Assembly: GCA_963743285.1 (NCBI GenBank)
Contig: CAVUPF010000001.1
Coordinates: 950,967 to 1,014,966, forward strand
Source: CAVUPF01 sp963743285
GTDB taxonomy: Bacteria; Actinomycetota; Thermoleophilia; Solirubrobacterales; 70-9
DNA: 64,000 nucleotides
Reading direction: 5' to 3'
Shown here: positions 16,705 to 25,548 of the stretch, one piece after another
How the letters are laid out: every line of letters begins with the position of its first letter
Position numbering within the stretch: position 1 is the stretch's first letter
Position numbers and translations under genes: made by a program
The notes under the pieces: model-generated
Told to the model about the DNA's origin: nothing
Databases searched by the model: none
What the model saw: only the letters and a program-made list of their open reading frames with translations

Positions 16705-17037
16705 CCGCTTGAGCGACCGGGCTTTCTCAAAGAGCTGGCACGCCGCGGCGCGGTCAGGGTTCCTGAGATCACGGCCTACTTTTGGGTGATCAAGGCCCTC
16801 TCAACCGCGATGGGTGAGTCGACATCCGACTAGCTCGTCCATGCGATGAACTCGGTGCTCGCCGTTGCTCTCGGGTTCCTCGGCTTCCTCGCGGCCCTGG
16901 CGCTGCAGAGCGTCGGGGGACCTGGCATTGGTGACGGGCCCGTCGCCCTGGCTCTGACGACCGTCATCTTCTGCCTGGACGCCTATCTGGCGATCACCCG
17001 CCGCGGCGTGCCGATCACCGACCGCGCCTTTCTGTGA
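16705..17037 (+). pseudogene. Decayed DUF347 membrane-protein paralogue
   Basis: The frame reads VPEITAYFWVIKALSTAMGE, the first DUF347 unit, then a TAG stop at 16831-16833. It continues in the same frame into GFLGFLAALALQ and GPGIGDGPVALALTTVIF, the last unit. The second and third units are missing. The stop codon plus the internal deletion make it non-functional. The intact relative lies 3 kb upstream, with the hydrolase and cyclase genes between them. Confidence 0.7.
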
Positions 17038-17226
17038 GGCCTGCCGGTTGGCCGAGCCCGCGCCCGAGAGCCTCGACTGAAGCAAGTCGTTTCTTGAGAT
17101 CGGCGATTCGCGGCAGGCAGCCGCGAGATGCGAGGACTGCGCCTCTGCCCGGCCAGGCCCAGGCAGGCAGAGCCCTCTCGTTCGAGTTTAGAGTTGGCTT
17201 ATTGCCCGCCTTTAGCCTCGCGCGCC

Positions 17227-17913
17227 GTGAGCACCGAGAGAATTGAGGCAGCTACCCAAGTGGGAGTCGACTGGCGACGCGCCGAGTTCGTCCTGACGCT
17301 CCTCGGGTTTCTCGGCTTCATCACGCTGGCGATCCGCGTCACCACGATCTACAGCGGCCTGCCTGCGCACCCGCTGTTCGTCCACGTGCCGGTGATCCTG
17401 ATCCCGACCACGATCGTGGCCGCAATCGTCTTCATGGTCAAGCCGGAGTGGCTCTCGCGGTACGGGATCGCGCTGGCTGTGGTTTCGATCATCGCGATGA
17501 TCTCGGTGTTCTTAACGATGCAGGCCGGCGCCGCGTTGCGCGCCGAGCTTCACTTGCAGGGCCAGGCCGCCAACCTGATCTCCCAGCATGCCCAAGCCGC
17601 GCACATTCTCGCCATCGTCTACGTGGTTTTCACGGCGACGCTGATCGTCACCTTCGCCGCGCGGCGAATCTCCGGAGGAATGCCGACCGGACTCGGCATC
17701 GTGGACCGTCTGCTGTCGCCCAGGCCGGTGTTCTCCGCGCTTCGCGTCGCGGTCGTGCTGCTCTCGATCGGTGCCGGCTACATGACCTTCAGGACAGGTG
17801 ATCTCGGCGCCAAGGCGGTGTGGGAGGGACGGCTCCAGGCCGCCCACGCCGGCTTCCCCGGCGGTCCGGGCCTACCCCCACAGGCGCCGCCGCCGGGCAC
17901 CGGCGCGCCCTAG
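17227..17913 (+). CDS. DUF2231-family membrane protein
   Basis: The 228-residue protein starts STERIEAATQVGVDWRR and has four or five hydrophobic helices. The motif GLPAHPLFVHVPVILIPTT is the hallmark HP-hhhHhP of DUF2231, whose conserved histidines suggest haem or metal binding. The last helix carries IGAGYMTFRTGDLGAKAVW, also typical. A Pro-rich tail follows. The GTG at 17227 is chosen to avoid a long unlikely N-terminal extension. Function unknown. Confidence 0.75.
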   Translation: MSTERIEAATQVGVDWRRAEFVLTLLGFLGFITLAIRVTTIYSGLPAHPLFVHVPVILIPTTIVAAIVFMVKPEWLSRYGIALAVVSIIAMISVFLTMQAGAALRAELHLQGQAANLISQHAQAAHILAIVYVVFTATLIVTFAARRISGGMPTGLGIVDRLLSPRPVFSALRVAVVLLSIGAGYMTFRTGDLGAKAVWEGRLQAAHAGFPGGPGLPPQAPPPGTGAP

Positions 17914-18012
17914 CGAGCCTGTTGCTCATTGCGACGGGCTTCTCTTGACCCGGCAAGCTAGACTCGCCTACAAGGCCGAGACGGCGCACCACTTCCCGTG
18001 TGAAGGACACCG

Positions 18013-19857
18013 TTGATCACGAGACACACCGGTAGGTCTGAAGTCGGGGACCAGCCCCGAGCACAAGCATGCTCCTCGCGAGAGCGGGCACCGAAGCCGG
18101 CGGTGAGGAGCAGGGCGTCGGGTCTCGCGCTGGGAATGCTGGCCTGCGCTGCGCTGTTGGGGGGCGGGATCGCTACGGCCATATGCGAGCCGGCGGCCGC
18201 TGCGGCGTCGCCGATCACCGAATACTCGGCGACTCCCGAAAGCTTCGGATCTTCGATCAATCCGCAGGAGATCACGACCGGACCCGACCACAACCTCTGG
18301 TATACGGACGGCGGCTCTGATGTCTACAAGATGATCGCCTCCGGCCCGAGTATCGGGCAAACCACCGGCTATGAAACGAGCACGCTAGGTAGCTCGCCGA
18401 ATGCCATCGTCGCCGATGACGACGGCTTGTGGTTCACCGAGGGTGTGAGCGGAAAAATCGGCTGCGTGACGACTGCCGGGGCGATTGAAGAATACGAAGT
18501 GCCAAGCGCGGCATCGCATCCCGATCTGGATGGGATCACCGTCGGACCGGACGGCAATCTGTGGTTCACCGAGGCAGCGCTGAATCAGATCGGCCGGCTG
18601 GTGCCCTCGGCGAGTGAACCGTGCAAAAAATCGTCAGTAATCACCGAATATCCTGTCCCGGGGGGCACTCTCGGTCAGGGTGGCGGCGGCAACCCCGCTA
18701 CCGGGGCCGACAGTATTGCCTCAGGGCCGGGCGGAAATCTCTGGTTCAGCGAGGCTGGCTCAAACAGGATCGGCGAGATGAATACCTCTGGCGCGATGGT
18801 GGAAACCTTCCCGCACCCACCGGCGGAATTGAGCGGGTCGCCGCTGGGGATCGTCAAGGGCCCGGACGGCAACATGTGGTTCACCGAGGCCGGAGCGGCC
18901 GATCGGATCGGCCGCGTCACCCCGGCCGGGGCGATCACCGAGTTCCCCCTGGCGTCGTCCCCCACAGGCGCCTACAGCGACCTGTCAAGCATCGTCAGCG
19001 GTCTCGATGGCAACCTCTGGTTCACTTACGGCTCGGGTGCGGAAAACGCCGGGGTCGGTTGCATCACGCCGGCCGGCAACGCGGCCCAGTACCCGGCCCC
19101 CTCACCAAGCTCGATCCCCGCGGGGATCACGGTGGGACCCGATGGCGCGATCTGGTTCACCGAGTCAAATGCCTCCAAGATCGGCCGGCTCTCGCCGGTC
19201 GTCTGTGATGCGAGCGCTCCAACGACGCCGGCGCCGAGCGCGCCGGAAATCAAAGGTAGCCCGCCAAAGGAAACGGCACTGACCGAAGCCACCTTTACTT
19301 TCACAGGCGCCCCTGGTGGAACCTATGAATGCTCGATCGACGAAGGGCCATGGCAACCATGTACCAGCGGCCAGACGTTCGGGCCGCTGGCCCCCGGCGA
19401 TCACCAGTTCCAGGCTCGCGAGACGCTGGGCGGCAAGACGGGGCCGCCCGCCACCTATCGCTGGACCGTCGATCTGCCGAAGAAGTGCATCCTGCGCGTC
19501 GCCCGCGCCCGTGTCTTCGTCTTCACCAAGCACGACAAAGTGCGGCTGGTGATCCACTACACCTCCTATCGCGCTGCGAAGGTAACGGTCGACTACAAGC
19601 AGAGCGGCTCCAAGGGCAGTCTCGAACTCGGCTCGGCGACGGCGAAGTTCAAGAAGAAGGGGGTCTTCCGCCTCGCCAAGCGCCTGGATAAGTCGGAAAT
19701 GAGCAAGGTCCGTGCGGCCAAGAGCTTCGAGGTCCAGTTCCACATCCCAGGCACCCCCGGAAGCTGCAAGCACTTTTACACGAAGAACCTGACCATTCCC
19801 CAGCAGATCTCCGATCAGACCGTTTGGTTTCAGTCGGACTCGCGCTTCGAACCTTGA
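18013..19857 (+). CDS. Secreted virginiamycin-B-lyase-like (NHL-type) propeller with Ig-like C-terminus
   Basis: The 614-residue protein has a signal segment (LALGMLACAALLGGGIATA) after a basic leader. A propeller follows, made of about seven repeats of the form ITVGPDGNLWFTE ... IGRL/ITEYP, the pattern of Vgb-like streptogramin lyases. From about residue 415 a short Ig-like domain (FTFTGAPGGTYECSIDEGPW) and a basic beta domain follow. Many actinobacterial proteins with these repeats are extracellular and not antibiotic lyases, so resistance should not be inferred. A TTG start is assumed. Confidence 0.75.
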   Translation: MITRHTGRSEVGDQPRAQACSSRERAPKPAVRSRASGLALGMLACAALLGGGIATAICEPAAAAASPITEYSATPESFGSSINPQEITTGPDHNLWYTDGGSDVYKMIASGPSIGQTTGYETSTLGSSPNAIVADDDGLWFTEGVSGKIGCVTTAGAIEEYEVPSAASHPDLDGITVGPDGNLWFTEAALNQIGRLVPSASEPCKKSSVITEYPVPGGTLGQGGGGNPATGADSIASGPGGNLWFSEAGSNRIGEMNTSGAMVETFPHPPAELSGSPLGIVKGPDGNMWFTEAGAADRIGRVTPAGAITEFPLASSPTGAYSDLSSIVSGLDGNLWFTYGSGAENAGVGCITPAGNAAQYPAPSPSSIPAGITVGPDGAIWFTESNASKIGRLSPVVCDASAPTTPAPSAPEIKGSPPKETALTEATFTFTGAPGGTYECSIDEGPWQPCTSGQTFGPLAPGDHQFQARETLGGKTGPPATYRWTVDLPKKCILRVARARVFVFTKHDKVRLVIHYTSYRAAKVTVDYKQSGSKGSLELGSATAKFKKKGVFRLAKRLDKSEMSKVRAAKSFEVQFHIPGTPGSCKHFYTKNLTIPQQISDQTVWFQSDSRFEP

Positions 19858-19932
19858 CCAACGCCCGCAACACGGCGCGACTGACTGCAGGCGTGCCCGC
19901 GGCTAACCACCCGACCCGGCGGAGCGGACCCT

Positions 19933-20298
19933 CTAGCGTTGAGCAGGCGGCTCCATAACGTCCATCCTCACAATGAGCCCGCCCTTGAGGCGATAGCGAT
20001 GGCGGACGTGGGAATCGGAGATCAGCTTGCCGGAGTCGACGTCGTGGACCACTTGACGGACATCGACCGTGACGCTGCCGTCCGGCTCCGCGGTGAACCC
20101 CTCGGGCTCGACCTGGCTGGAGATCGCGGCGAATTGCCTGCTCCAGTAGTCGCGAACAGCCGCGCGGCCGATCACTCGGCCGCCTTGCCAGGCGTTGGGC
20201 CAGTTGACCTCCGGGTGCATCAATCTCACCGCGGCGTCCAGATCGCGGGCGTTGAAGGCGCTATAGGCGCTTCGCAAGACGCGCTCAAGCGGCGCCAT
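19933..20298 (-). CDS. SnoaL/NTF2-fold protein
   Basis: A 121-residue NTF2-like protein: LRSAYSAFNARDLDAAVRLM is the first helix, HPEVNWPNAWQGG the next segment, RDYWSRQFAAI and a C-terminal strand pair with RYRLKGGLIVRMDV. Proteins of this type bind small hydrophobic ligands or act as simple isomerases; no substrate can be assigned. A good RBS (GAGGAGG) precedes the ATG at 20298. It lies 47 bases behind a second NTF2-fold gene on the same strand. Confidence 0.75.
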   Translation of the reverse strand: MAPLERVLRSAYSAFNARDLDAAVRLMHPEVNWPNAWQGGRVIGRAAVRDYWSRQFAAISSQVEPEGFTAEPDGSVTVDVRQVVHDVDSGKLISDSHVRHRYRLKGGLIVRMDVMEPPAQR

Positions 20299-20345
20299 TG
20301 GAGCCCTCCTCGAGGTAGCCATCCGGGTCGGCGGCGGATCTCGGC

Positions 20346-20864
20346 TCAGGCGCCGTCGGGGAGCAGCTCGTTCTTGGGCAGCCGCTGATCGAGTAGGGCC
20401 TCGGCCTGCTCGGAGCCGACGACGGGCAGAGCGCTCGGATCGAGCAGGCCCGCCTGGACCAGCACGGTAGCCTGGTCCCAGTAGATGTGCTCGTGGTGGA
20501 CCTTGCCGTCTTGAAAGCCAACCACCACGACAACCGGGACCGCTATCCGGCGCCCGGTCGGCGGAATCCCGGGAAGCATGATGTCGAGCTGGCGATCGTG
20601 GGTGAAGGTCATCATCAGCTCGTCGACGACCTGGTCCTCGCCGACGGTGCGCGAGACCTGCCGCGTCTCGGTGTCCGCAGGCCACTGGCCGATGAAGTGG
20701 CGCCCGTAGAACTCACGGACGCCGACGGTGTCGTTGCCGCCGGTGATCGTAGGCACGTGGTGGACGTAGGGGTCGTCCGTCATCGTCTCCATCGTCGCCT
20801 CAAGATCGAGGTCTTGAAACTCCGCCTGCACGTGGGCATCGAATGTCGCTGCAAGGTCGTTCAT
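20346..20864 (-). CDS. NTF2-fold (SnoaL-like polyketide-cyclase-type) protein
   Basis: The 172-residue protein begins MNDLAATFDAHVQAEF and contains ATMETMTDDPYVHHVPT, GVREFYGRHFIGQWP and a DGKVHHEHIYWDQATVL segment, the pattern of SnoaL-like proteins. The HEHIYWDQ motif is common in nuclear-transport-factor-2-like proteins annotated beside dienelactone hydrolases. A GGAGAG Shine-Dalgarno lies ahead of the ATG at 20864. Probably cotranscribed with the next NTF2 gene. Confidence 0.75.
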   Translation of the reverse strand: MNDLAATFDAHVQAEFQDLDLEATMETMTDDPYVHHVPTITGGNDTVGVREFYGRHFIGQWPADTETRQVSRTVGEDQVVDELMMTFTHDRQLDIMLPGIPPTGRRIAVPVVVVVGFQDGKVHHEHIYWDQATVLVQAGLLDPSALPVVGSEQAEALLDQRLPKNELLPDGA

Positions 20865-21149
20865 AGATCCGCTCTCCTCCTCGGGTTGCCGAGACTGCGA
20901 CGATGTTCCCACCTCCCCGCCTCAGGCCCCAGCCGCAGTCCTACCTCCGCGCCATTTGAGGCGCAAGTGAGCCAGGCGCGCCAGCGTGGTCGTCTGGTAT
21001 CCGCAGGCTCACATGGCCACGTGAGCAGTAGCCCGATCGCCAGCGCGGGGCGCGATCACCCAAAGACCACCTCGATCGACTGCACCCAGACCTTGGACGA
21101 CGCGGGCGTACTGCTTGGCTCAGCTCCTAACGAGTCATTCCGCGAAGCC
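20865..21149. other. Intergenic stretch
   Basis: About 285 bases between convergent-free minus-strand genes. I see no gene, repeat or hairpin with a T-run in it. Confidence 0.3.
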
Positions 21150-21992
21150 TCAGAACGCGCGGTAGGAGCTCTTCGTGATCGTGAAGCCGTGATGCGAGCG
21201 GTTTGCGCAGCTAATCGCTCGCGAGCCGATCGTGCAGGTCACGCTGATCGGGCCGATGCCCCACTGACGCCCTTGGCTGAGCGCCACCGGCTTTGTGCCG
21301 ACGAAGGTGTCTTGGCTGAGCCGCGCGAGCGAGGGATGCCCAGTCGATCCGAGGAAGACGAAGCCGGGGTCACCGAAGCCGTTGGCCTTCGGAGCCGGCA
21401 CCGGCCTGGCGCTACAGAGCAGCTGCATCGGCGGCGAGTTGACCGGGTGGATCGCAACGCCACAGGCGACCTTTCCGCCCAGCGCCGTCCACAGCTGCGC
21501 GCTCGACGTCGAGGCGAGGCTGGAGCAGATCGTGGATGCACCGCTCCATAGCATCCACGGCCCTAGCTTGCCGCCGGGATGGGCAGGCACGCGGAAGGAG
21601 AGGCGGCGGTAGGCGAGCGGCCCGCCGGCCGTGCAGTGACCGAGGTCCGATGCGTGCAACTCGATAGTGACGAGATCCGGGTAATAACCGCCATGTGGCT
21701 TGAAGATTGAACTCAGTCCCCGGCCTGTCGCGACCGAGTCACCCCAACTGGTCCAGTGGATGTGCGTGACCAGACCACTGGGATCGCCTCCGTTGAAGAT
21801 CGTCGAGGGTTCCACCTTGCCCCAGCCGGCGCCTTTCGGCTCAAAGCTCTTAGATCCGAGCACAGGCGCTCCCGGCGTAGGGGCCGCCAGTGCGTCGGCT
21901 GCAGGTCCGTGCGCCACCGCCGAGGCAACTGCGACGAGGGCCAGCAGCCCACAGGAGGCTGCGCAAGTCAAACGCAGCTTGCGTGCAGTCAT
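21150..21992 (-). CDS. Secreted protein of unknown function
   Basis: A 280-residue protein with a signal peptide (basic MTARKLRL, then a hydrophobic stretch ending AVAHG). The mature part has HIHWTSWGDSVATGRGLS, a segment common in actinobacterial extracellular proteins, four to six cysteines and a C-terminal TCTIGSRAISCANRSHHGF, suggesting disulfides. I do not recognise a named domain. It stands alone. Confidence 0.6.
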   Translation of the reverse strand: MTARKLRLTCAASCGLLALVAVASAVAHGPAADALAAPTPGAPVLGSKSFEPKGAGWGKVEPSTIFNGGDPSGLVTHIHWTSWGDSVATGRGLSSIFKPHGGYYPDLVTIELHASDLGHCTAGGPLAYRRLSFRVPAHPGGKLGPWMLWSGASTICSSLASTSSAQLWTALGGKVACGVAIHPVNSPPMQLLCSARPVPAPKANGFGDPGFVFLGSTGHPSLARLSQDTFVGTKPVALSQGRQWGIGPISVTCTIGSRAISCANRSHHGFTITKSSYRAF

Positions 21993-22232
21993 GGGGCGAC
22001 GTTACCAGGCTCGGCCGCTGCGACCACAGCGCAGTCGCCGTCTGGGCGTCCGTGGTGGTCCTTCTCAGAACAACCTTTATGCGACAGCCTCCGCGCTTTG
22101 CGAGCGTCCGCTGAGCTTCGTTGCAGACGCCTGGTCGGGACGACCACCGAAAGTCAAGGTTGTACGTTGGCTGGCGGTTCCTTTGAACCGAGAGCGGACG
22201 CATCCATGTGCCTTAAGTCAATTGCTGTCAGG

Positions 22233-23674
22233 TCACAGATCCCGTAGGGCTGCACGCGCCGCGCCCTCGCCACACATGCCGTGGACACCGCCACCGGGGG
22301 GCGTCGATGAAGAGCACAGGTAAAGGCCGCGAAGTGGGGTCCGGTACGGGCGCAGAGCGAGGGTCGGCCGAAAGACGGTCTGGCGCAGCGTCGCCGCTCC
22401 GGCGTTGATGTCTCCACCGACGTAGTTGGGATTGCGGCGCTCGGTCTCGGCGGCCGAGGTGCTGGTTCGGGCCAGCACCAGTTCCCGAAATCCCGGCGCG
22501 AAACGCTCAACCTGTGCCTCGATCCGCTCGCTCATATCCAGGTTCGAGCCGGCTGGAACGTGGCAGTAGGCGTAGAAGGTCTGCTTGCCCTGCGGCGCGC
22601 GGGCTGGATCGACCACGCACGGCTGCACGGCGATGCAGAAGGGGCGCTCGGGGTGACGGCCGGCGGCGACAGCGGACTCGCTGCGGGCGATCTCCTCAAG
22701 GCTGCCGCCGAGGTGGATGGTCGCCGTGGCCCGGCATGACCTCGGCCTGCCAGGGCACCGGCCCGGCCAGTGCCCAGTCGACCTTGCAGATGCCAGGGCC
22801 GTAGCTGAACCGGCGCAGGGCGCGTCGGTAGCGCGGCGGGAGTCGCTCGCCGGCCAGCTCGAGCAGCTGGCGGGGCGTAGACGTCAAGCAGTGTGACGCT
22901 TGCTGCGTGGAAGCTCCCGCAGGTCGGCGATCCAGTGCCCGGTGTGGACCTCTCCGCCCGCAGGCGGCGATCTCGTCGATCAGCGCGTCGATGATCGCGC
23001 ACGCTCCCACCCTCGACGACCGGCCATCCGACCGTGTGGGCGAGCACGCCGAGCAGCAGGCGAACGCGCCGGTGCCCGGTGCGCTCAGCGGCCGCATCGA
23101 TGTGCGCCCGAGGCCGGCGAGCAGGGCGCGGGCTGAGCCGGTGTGGACTTGGCGGGCGAGCACCGTCATCGGCCAGAGCCCCGCAGCCCGAAGCGGGCCA
23201 TCGCGAGCGGGTGGGCGTGGGGGCCTCAGCAGCGGCGCCAGCACCGAGGGCACGATCGCCGTCGCGTCTTGCGCGAGCGCGACCGAACAGGCGCCGGTAG
23301 GCGGCAGCGTCGGTCGCCCAGCGTCGCCGCCGTGCGCTCGACTGAACCTGAAACGGCGGCTGCCTGACCGCCGTCCAGGGGTGGGCGAAGGCGACCTCGG
23401 GCGTCCTTAGCGAGACGCCCTCGAGGGCGGCCCGGTGAAAGAACGGCGAGGCGGCGAGCAGCGGATGCACGGTCGAGCAGACGTCGTGGGCGAAGCCCGG
23501 CAGCGTCAGCTCCTCGGTCCGACATCCGCCGCCGGCGCTCTGGGCGCCCTCAAATACCTCCACGGCCAAGCCGGCGCGGGCCAAGGTCAGGGCGGCCGCC
23601 AGGCCGTTTGGCCCGGAGCCGACGATCACGGCATCGGGGCGAGTCGCCCACGATGCTGGCCCGGTTGCGCTCAC
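22233..23674 (-). CDS. Phytoene-dehydrogenase-like FAD oxidoreductase (frameshifted as sequenced)
   Basis: This COG1233-type oxidoreductase would have about 480 residues. The N-terminus has the FAD-binding AVIVGSGPNGLAAALTLARAG and the GG motif SAGGGCRTEELTLPGF. The C-terminus has RGLYLCSSSTPPGGGVHGMC, the second FAD-binding segment. Between them the reading frame changes several times (about 23,330, 23,100 and 22,700), each segment still matching the family. The GTG start overlaps the stop of the metallo-hydrolase gene by 4 bp, so it is the last gene of a four-gene operon. Substrate unknown. Confidence 0.7.
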
Positions 23675-24513
23675 AGCTCGATCACGTCGCCCTGCGCCGC
23701 GAATGTCACCCCTGGGGCGCCATCGAGGCGGCCCGCCAGCTGATCGAGCGCCGCGTCGGTGCGGTCGGGTCGGTGGTGGAAGAGCAGTACCGAACTCGCC
23801 CCGGCGCGCCGACCCAGCTCCACGGCGTACTCGGCGGCGGCGTGTCCGAAGCGCCCTTCCGATGCGAGCTCCTCCCGCGTGCAGCTGTGCGTCGTGGACC
23901 AGTAGGTCGGCCCCCGCTGCAAGCTCGAGCGCGGCCGGGTGATACTCGCCGCAGCCGCCTGGCCCCGCGCCCAAGGCGGTGGGGCAATGGTCGGGCATGT
24001 AGGTGAGCGTCGGAGCGTCCGTCGCTGACCCGGTAGCCGAAGGTGCTGCCCGCCCTTGTGAGGAATCTCCCGGGCGAGCACCGTCAGGCCCTCGAGCTCC
24101 GTCGCGCCCGCGCTCAGGCTGTCAAAGCACCACGAGCCCCGCAGCTGGCTTGGCGTCATCGGGAAGTGGGGGGGCGACATCGCCCGCTCTAGCACTGCCT
24201 CGGCGCGGGTGCCGTCCTCCTGCTCGGGCAATAGCAGCGTCGCGCTGCGCTCGCTCGTCGTCGCCGGCGGCGAAGAACGGAAGGCCCTGCACGTGATCCC
24301 AGTGCAGGTGGGTGAGCAGAATCGTGCCCTGGAACGCGTCGCCGCGCATCAGCGCGGTCACTTCGCGAATGCCGGTGCCGGCGTCGAGGATCAGCGACGG
24401 TCGCTCCTGGTCGTCGTGGGCGATCGCGATGCAGGGCGTGTGCCCGCCGTAGCGGAGGAAGTCGGTCCCGGCGCCGGGGTCGAGCCGCGCACCCCGCAGA
24501 GGTATACGCGCAC
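23671..24513 (-). CDS. Metallo-beta-lactamase-fold hydrolase (frameshifted as sequenced)
   Basis: The N-terminus VRVYLCGVRGSTPA and the zinc-binding LTHLHWDHVQGLPFF (HxHxDH) identify an MBL-fold phosphodiesterase/RNase-Z-like protein. Further ligands are visible in LLVHDAQ and LLFHHRPDRTD. About four single-base shifts (near 24,460, 24,260, 24,040 and 23,870) break the frame, although the pieces add up to the usual 280 residues. Its place between a cyclic-nucleotide-binding gene and the FAD gene, with a cyclase upstream, suggests a cyclic-nucleotide phosphodiesterase role; this is inference. The GTG lies 3 bases after the previous stop. Confidence 0.7.
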
Positions 24514-24516
24514 GAC

Positions 24517-25537
24517 CTACTTCCGCGCGGGCTTCTTGGCGCGCCCTTGCTCGCGACGGTGCCCCTTGGCCAGCTCGTGCAGCTCGCCGCGCTGGAGCTG
24601 GCCGGCCTTTACCGCGGCCACCCGCGCGGGTGTGACGGCCACGAGCGTCGAGGTGCGCTTGCCGCCCTCCAGGTGCGCCCGCTCGCCGAGCAGCGCCCCC
24701 GGACCGTACTCGGCCAGGCGCTCACCGTCGTGCTCGACGCGCAGCACCCCGTCTAGCAGCAGGAACACCTCGATCGCCCTTCTCGCCCTGGCGTATGAGC
24801 GTCGTGCCAGCCTTCAGCTTGCCGATCCTCGGCCTCTTGCCGCCGCGCATCACCTGCTCGGAGAGCCGGCGCTCCAGTGCGCTCTCCACCGCCGTCACCA
24901 AGGCCTTGGAGTCCTGGTCACCCCAAGGGGTGTGTTTGCCGAAGGACTTGCGGTACCAGTCCTTGAAGTCGGCAAGGCCCGACTTGTGCGAGAGCAGACC
25001 CTGCTCGTCATACACCCAATGACGCGGAAAGCGGCTGCACCCACCCATCTCGCCCTCGGCGCGGCCGTCGGCGTAGAGCGTCAGCGTCAGCGTCGTCCAC
25101 ACCAGCGGCGCCTGCCACTGGATAAAGGGCTTTCGCCGTACGCGCCTGGGCGCCGGCACACCGGTGCGCCCACCGGTGGTTTGGGTGAAGCGCACCCAGC
25201 CCTTGCCCCTCTGCGGCTTGCGCTGGATCGTCGGCAGCCCGATCGCCTCGAACGTGCGCGCCAGCGGACCGAGCTTGACCGTGGTCGATCCCATCATGGC
25301 GCCGCCGCTGTAGCCGAAGTTCTTGATGTTGTCCTTGGTGTCGGTCTCGATCCATGCCTCCAGCACATTTGCGAAGCGAAAGCGGTCCTCGTCGCGCAAC
25401 TGCTCCAAGTCCTCAATTCGCTCCGGCGGCGGCGGGTCATAGTGAGCCATGCCCGCCTCGAAGGGGATCTTCATGCTCCCCTCGACGGCCTCGGAGGGAA
25501 TCCACGACAGCGAGGTGATCGAGTTCTTTTGGCGCAT
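24517..25537 (-). CDS. Cyclic-nucleotide-binding protein with novel N-terminal domain (one frameshift)
   Basis: Residues 1-215 form a soluble domain that I cannot name. It contains VLEAWIETDTKDNIKNFGYS, LTLTLYADGRAEGEMGG and FKDWYRKSFGKH. Residues from about 215 form a cNMP-binding (CAP-type) domain: TTLIRQGEKGD, then, after a one-base shift near 24,775, VFLLLDGVLRVEHDGERLAE, GPGALLGERAHLEGGKRTST and a Lys/Arg-rich tail. The phosphate-binding cassette GERAHLEGGKRTST has an Arg in the expected place. It starts 11 bases after the cyclase stop, so it is probably the effector of that enzyme. Confidence 0.75.
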
Positions 25538-25548
25538 CAGCGGGTCTC

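Noticed and set aside
18013..19857. Antibiotic resistance (virginiamycin B lyase) function
   Set aside because: The propeller repeats match, but the protein has a signal peptide, extra domains and a size unlike true Vgb; the repeats alone do not show lyase activity.
22233..23674. Carotenoid biosynthesis gene (crtI)
   Set aside because: The FAD-binding segments fit the wide COG1233 family; no phytoene synthase or other carotenoid gene is nearby, so a carotenoid role is not supported.
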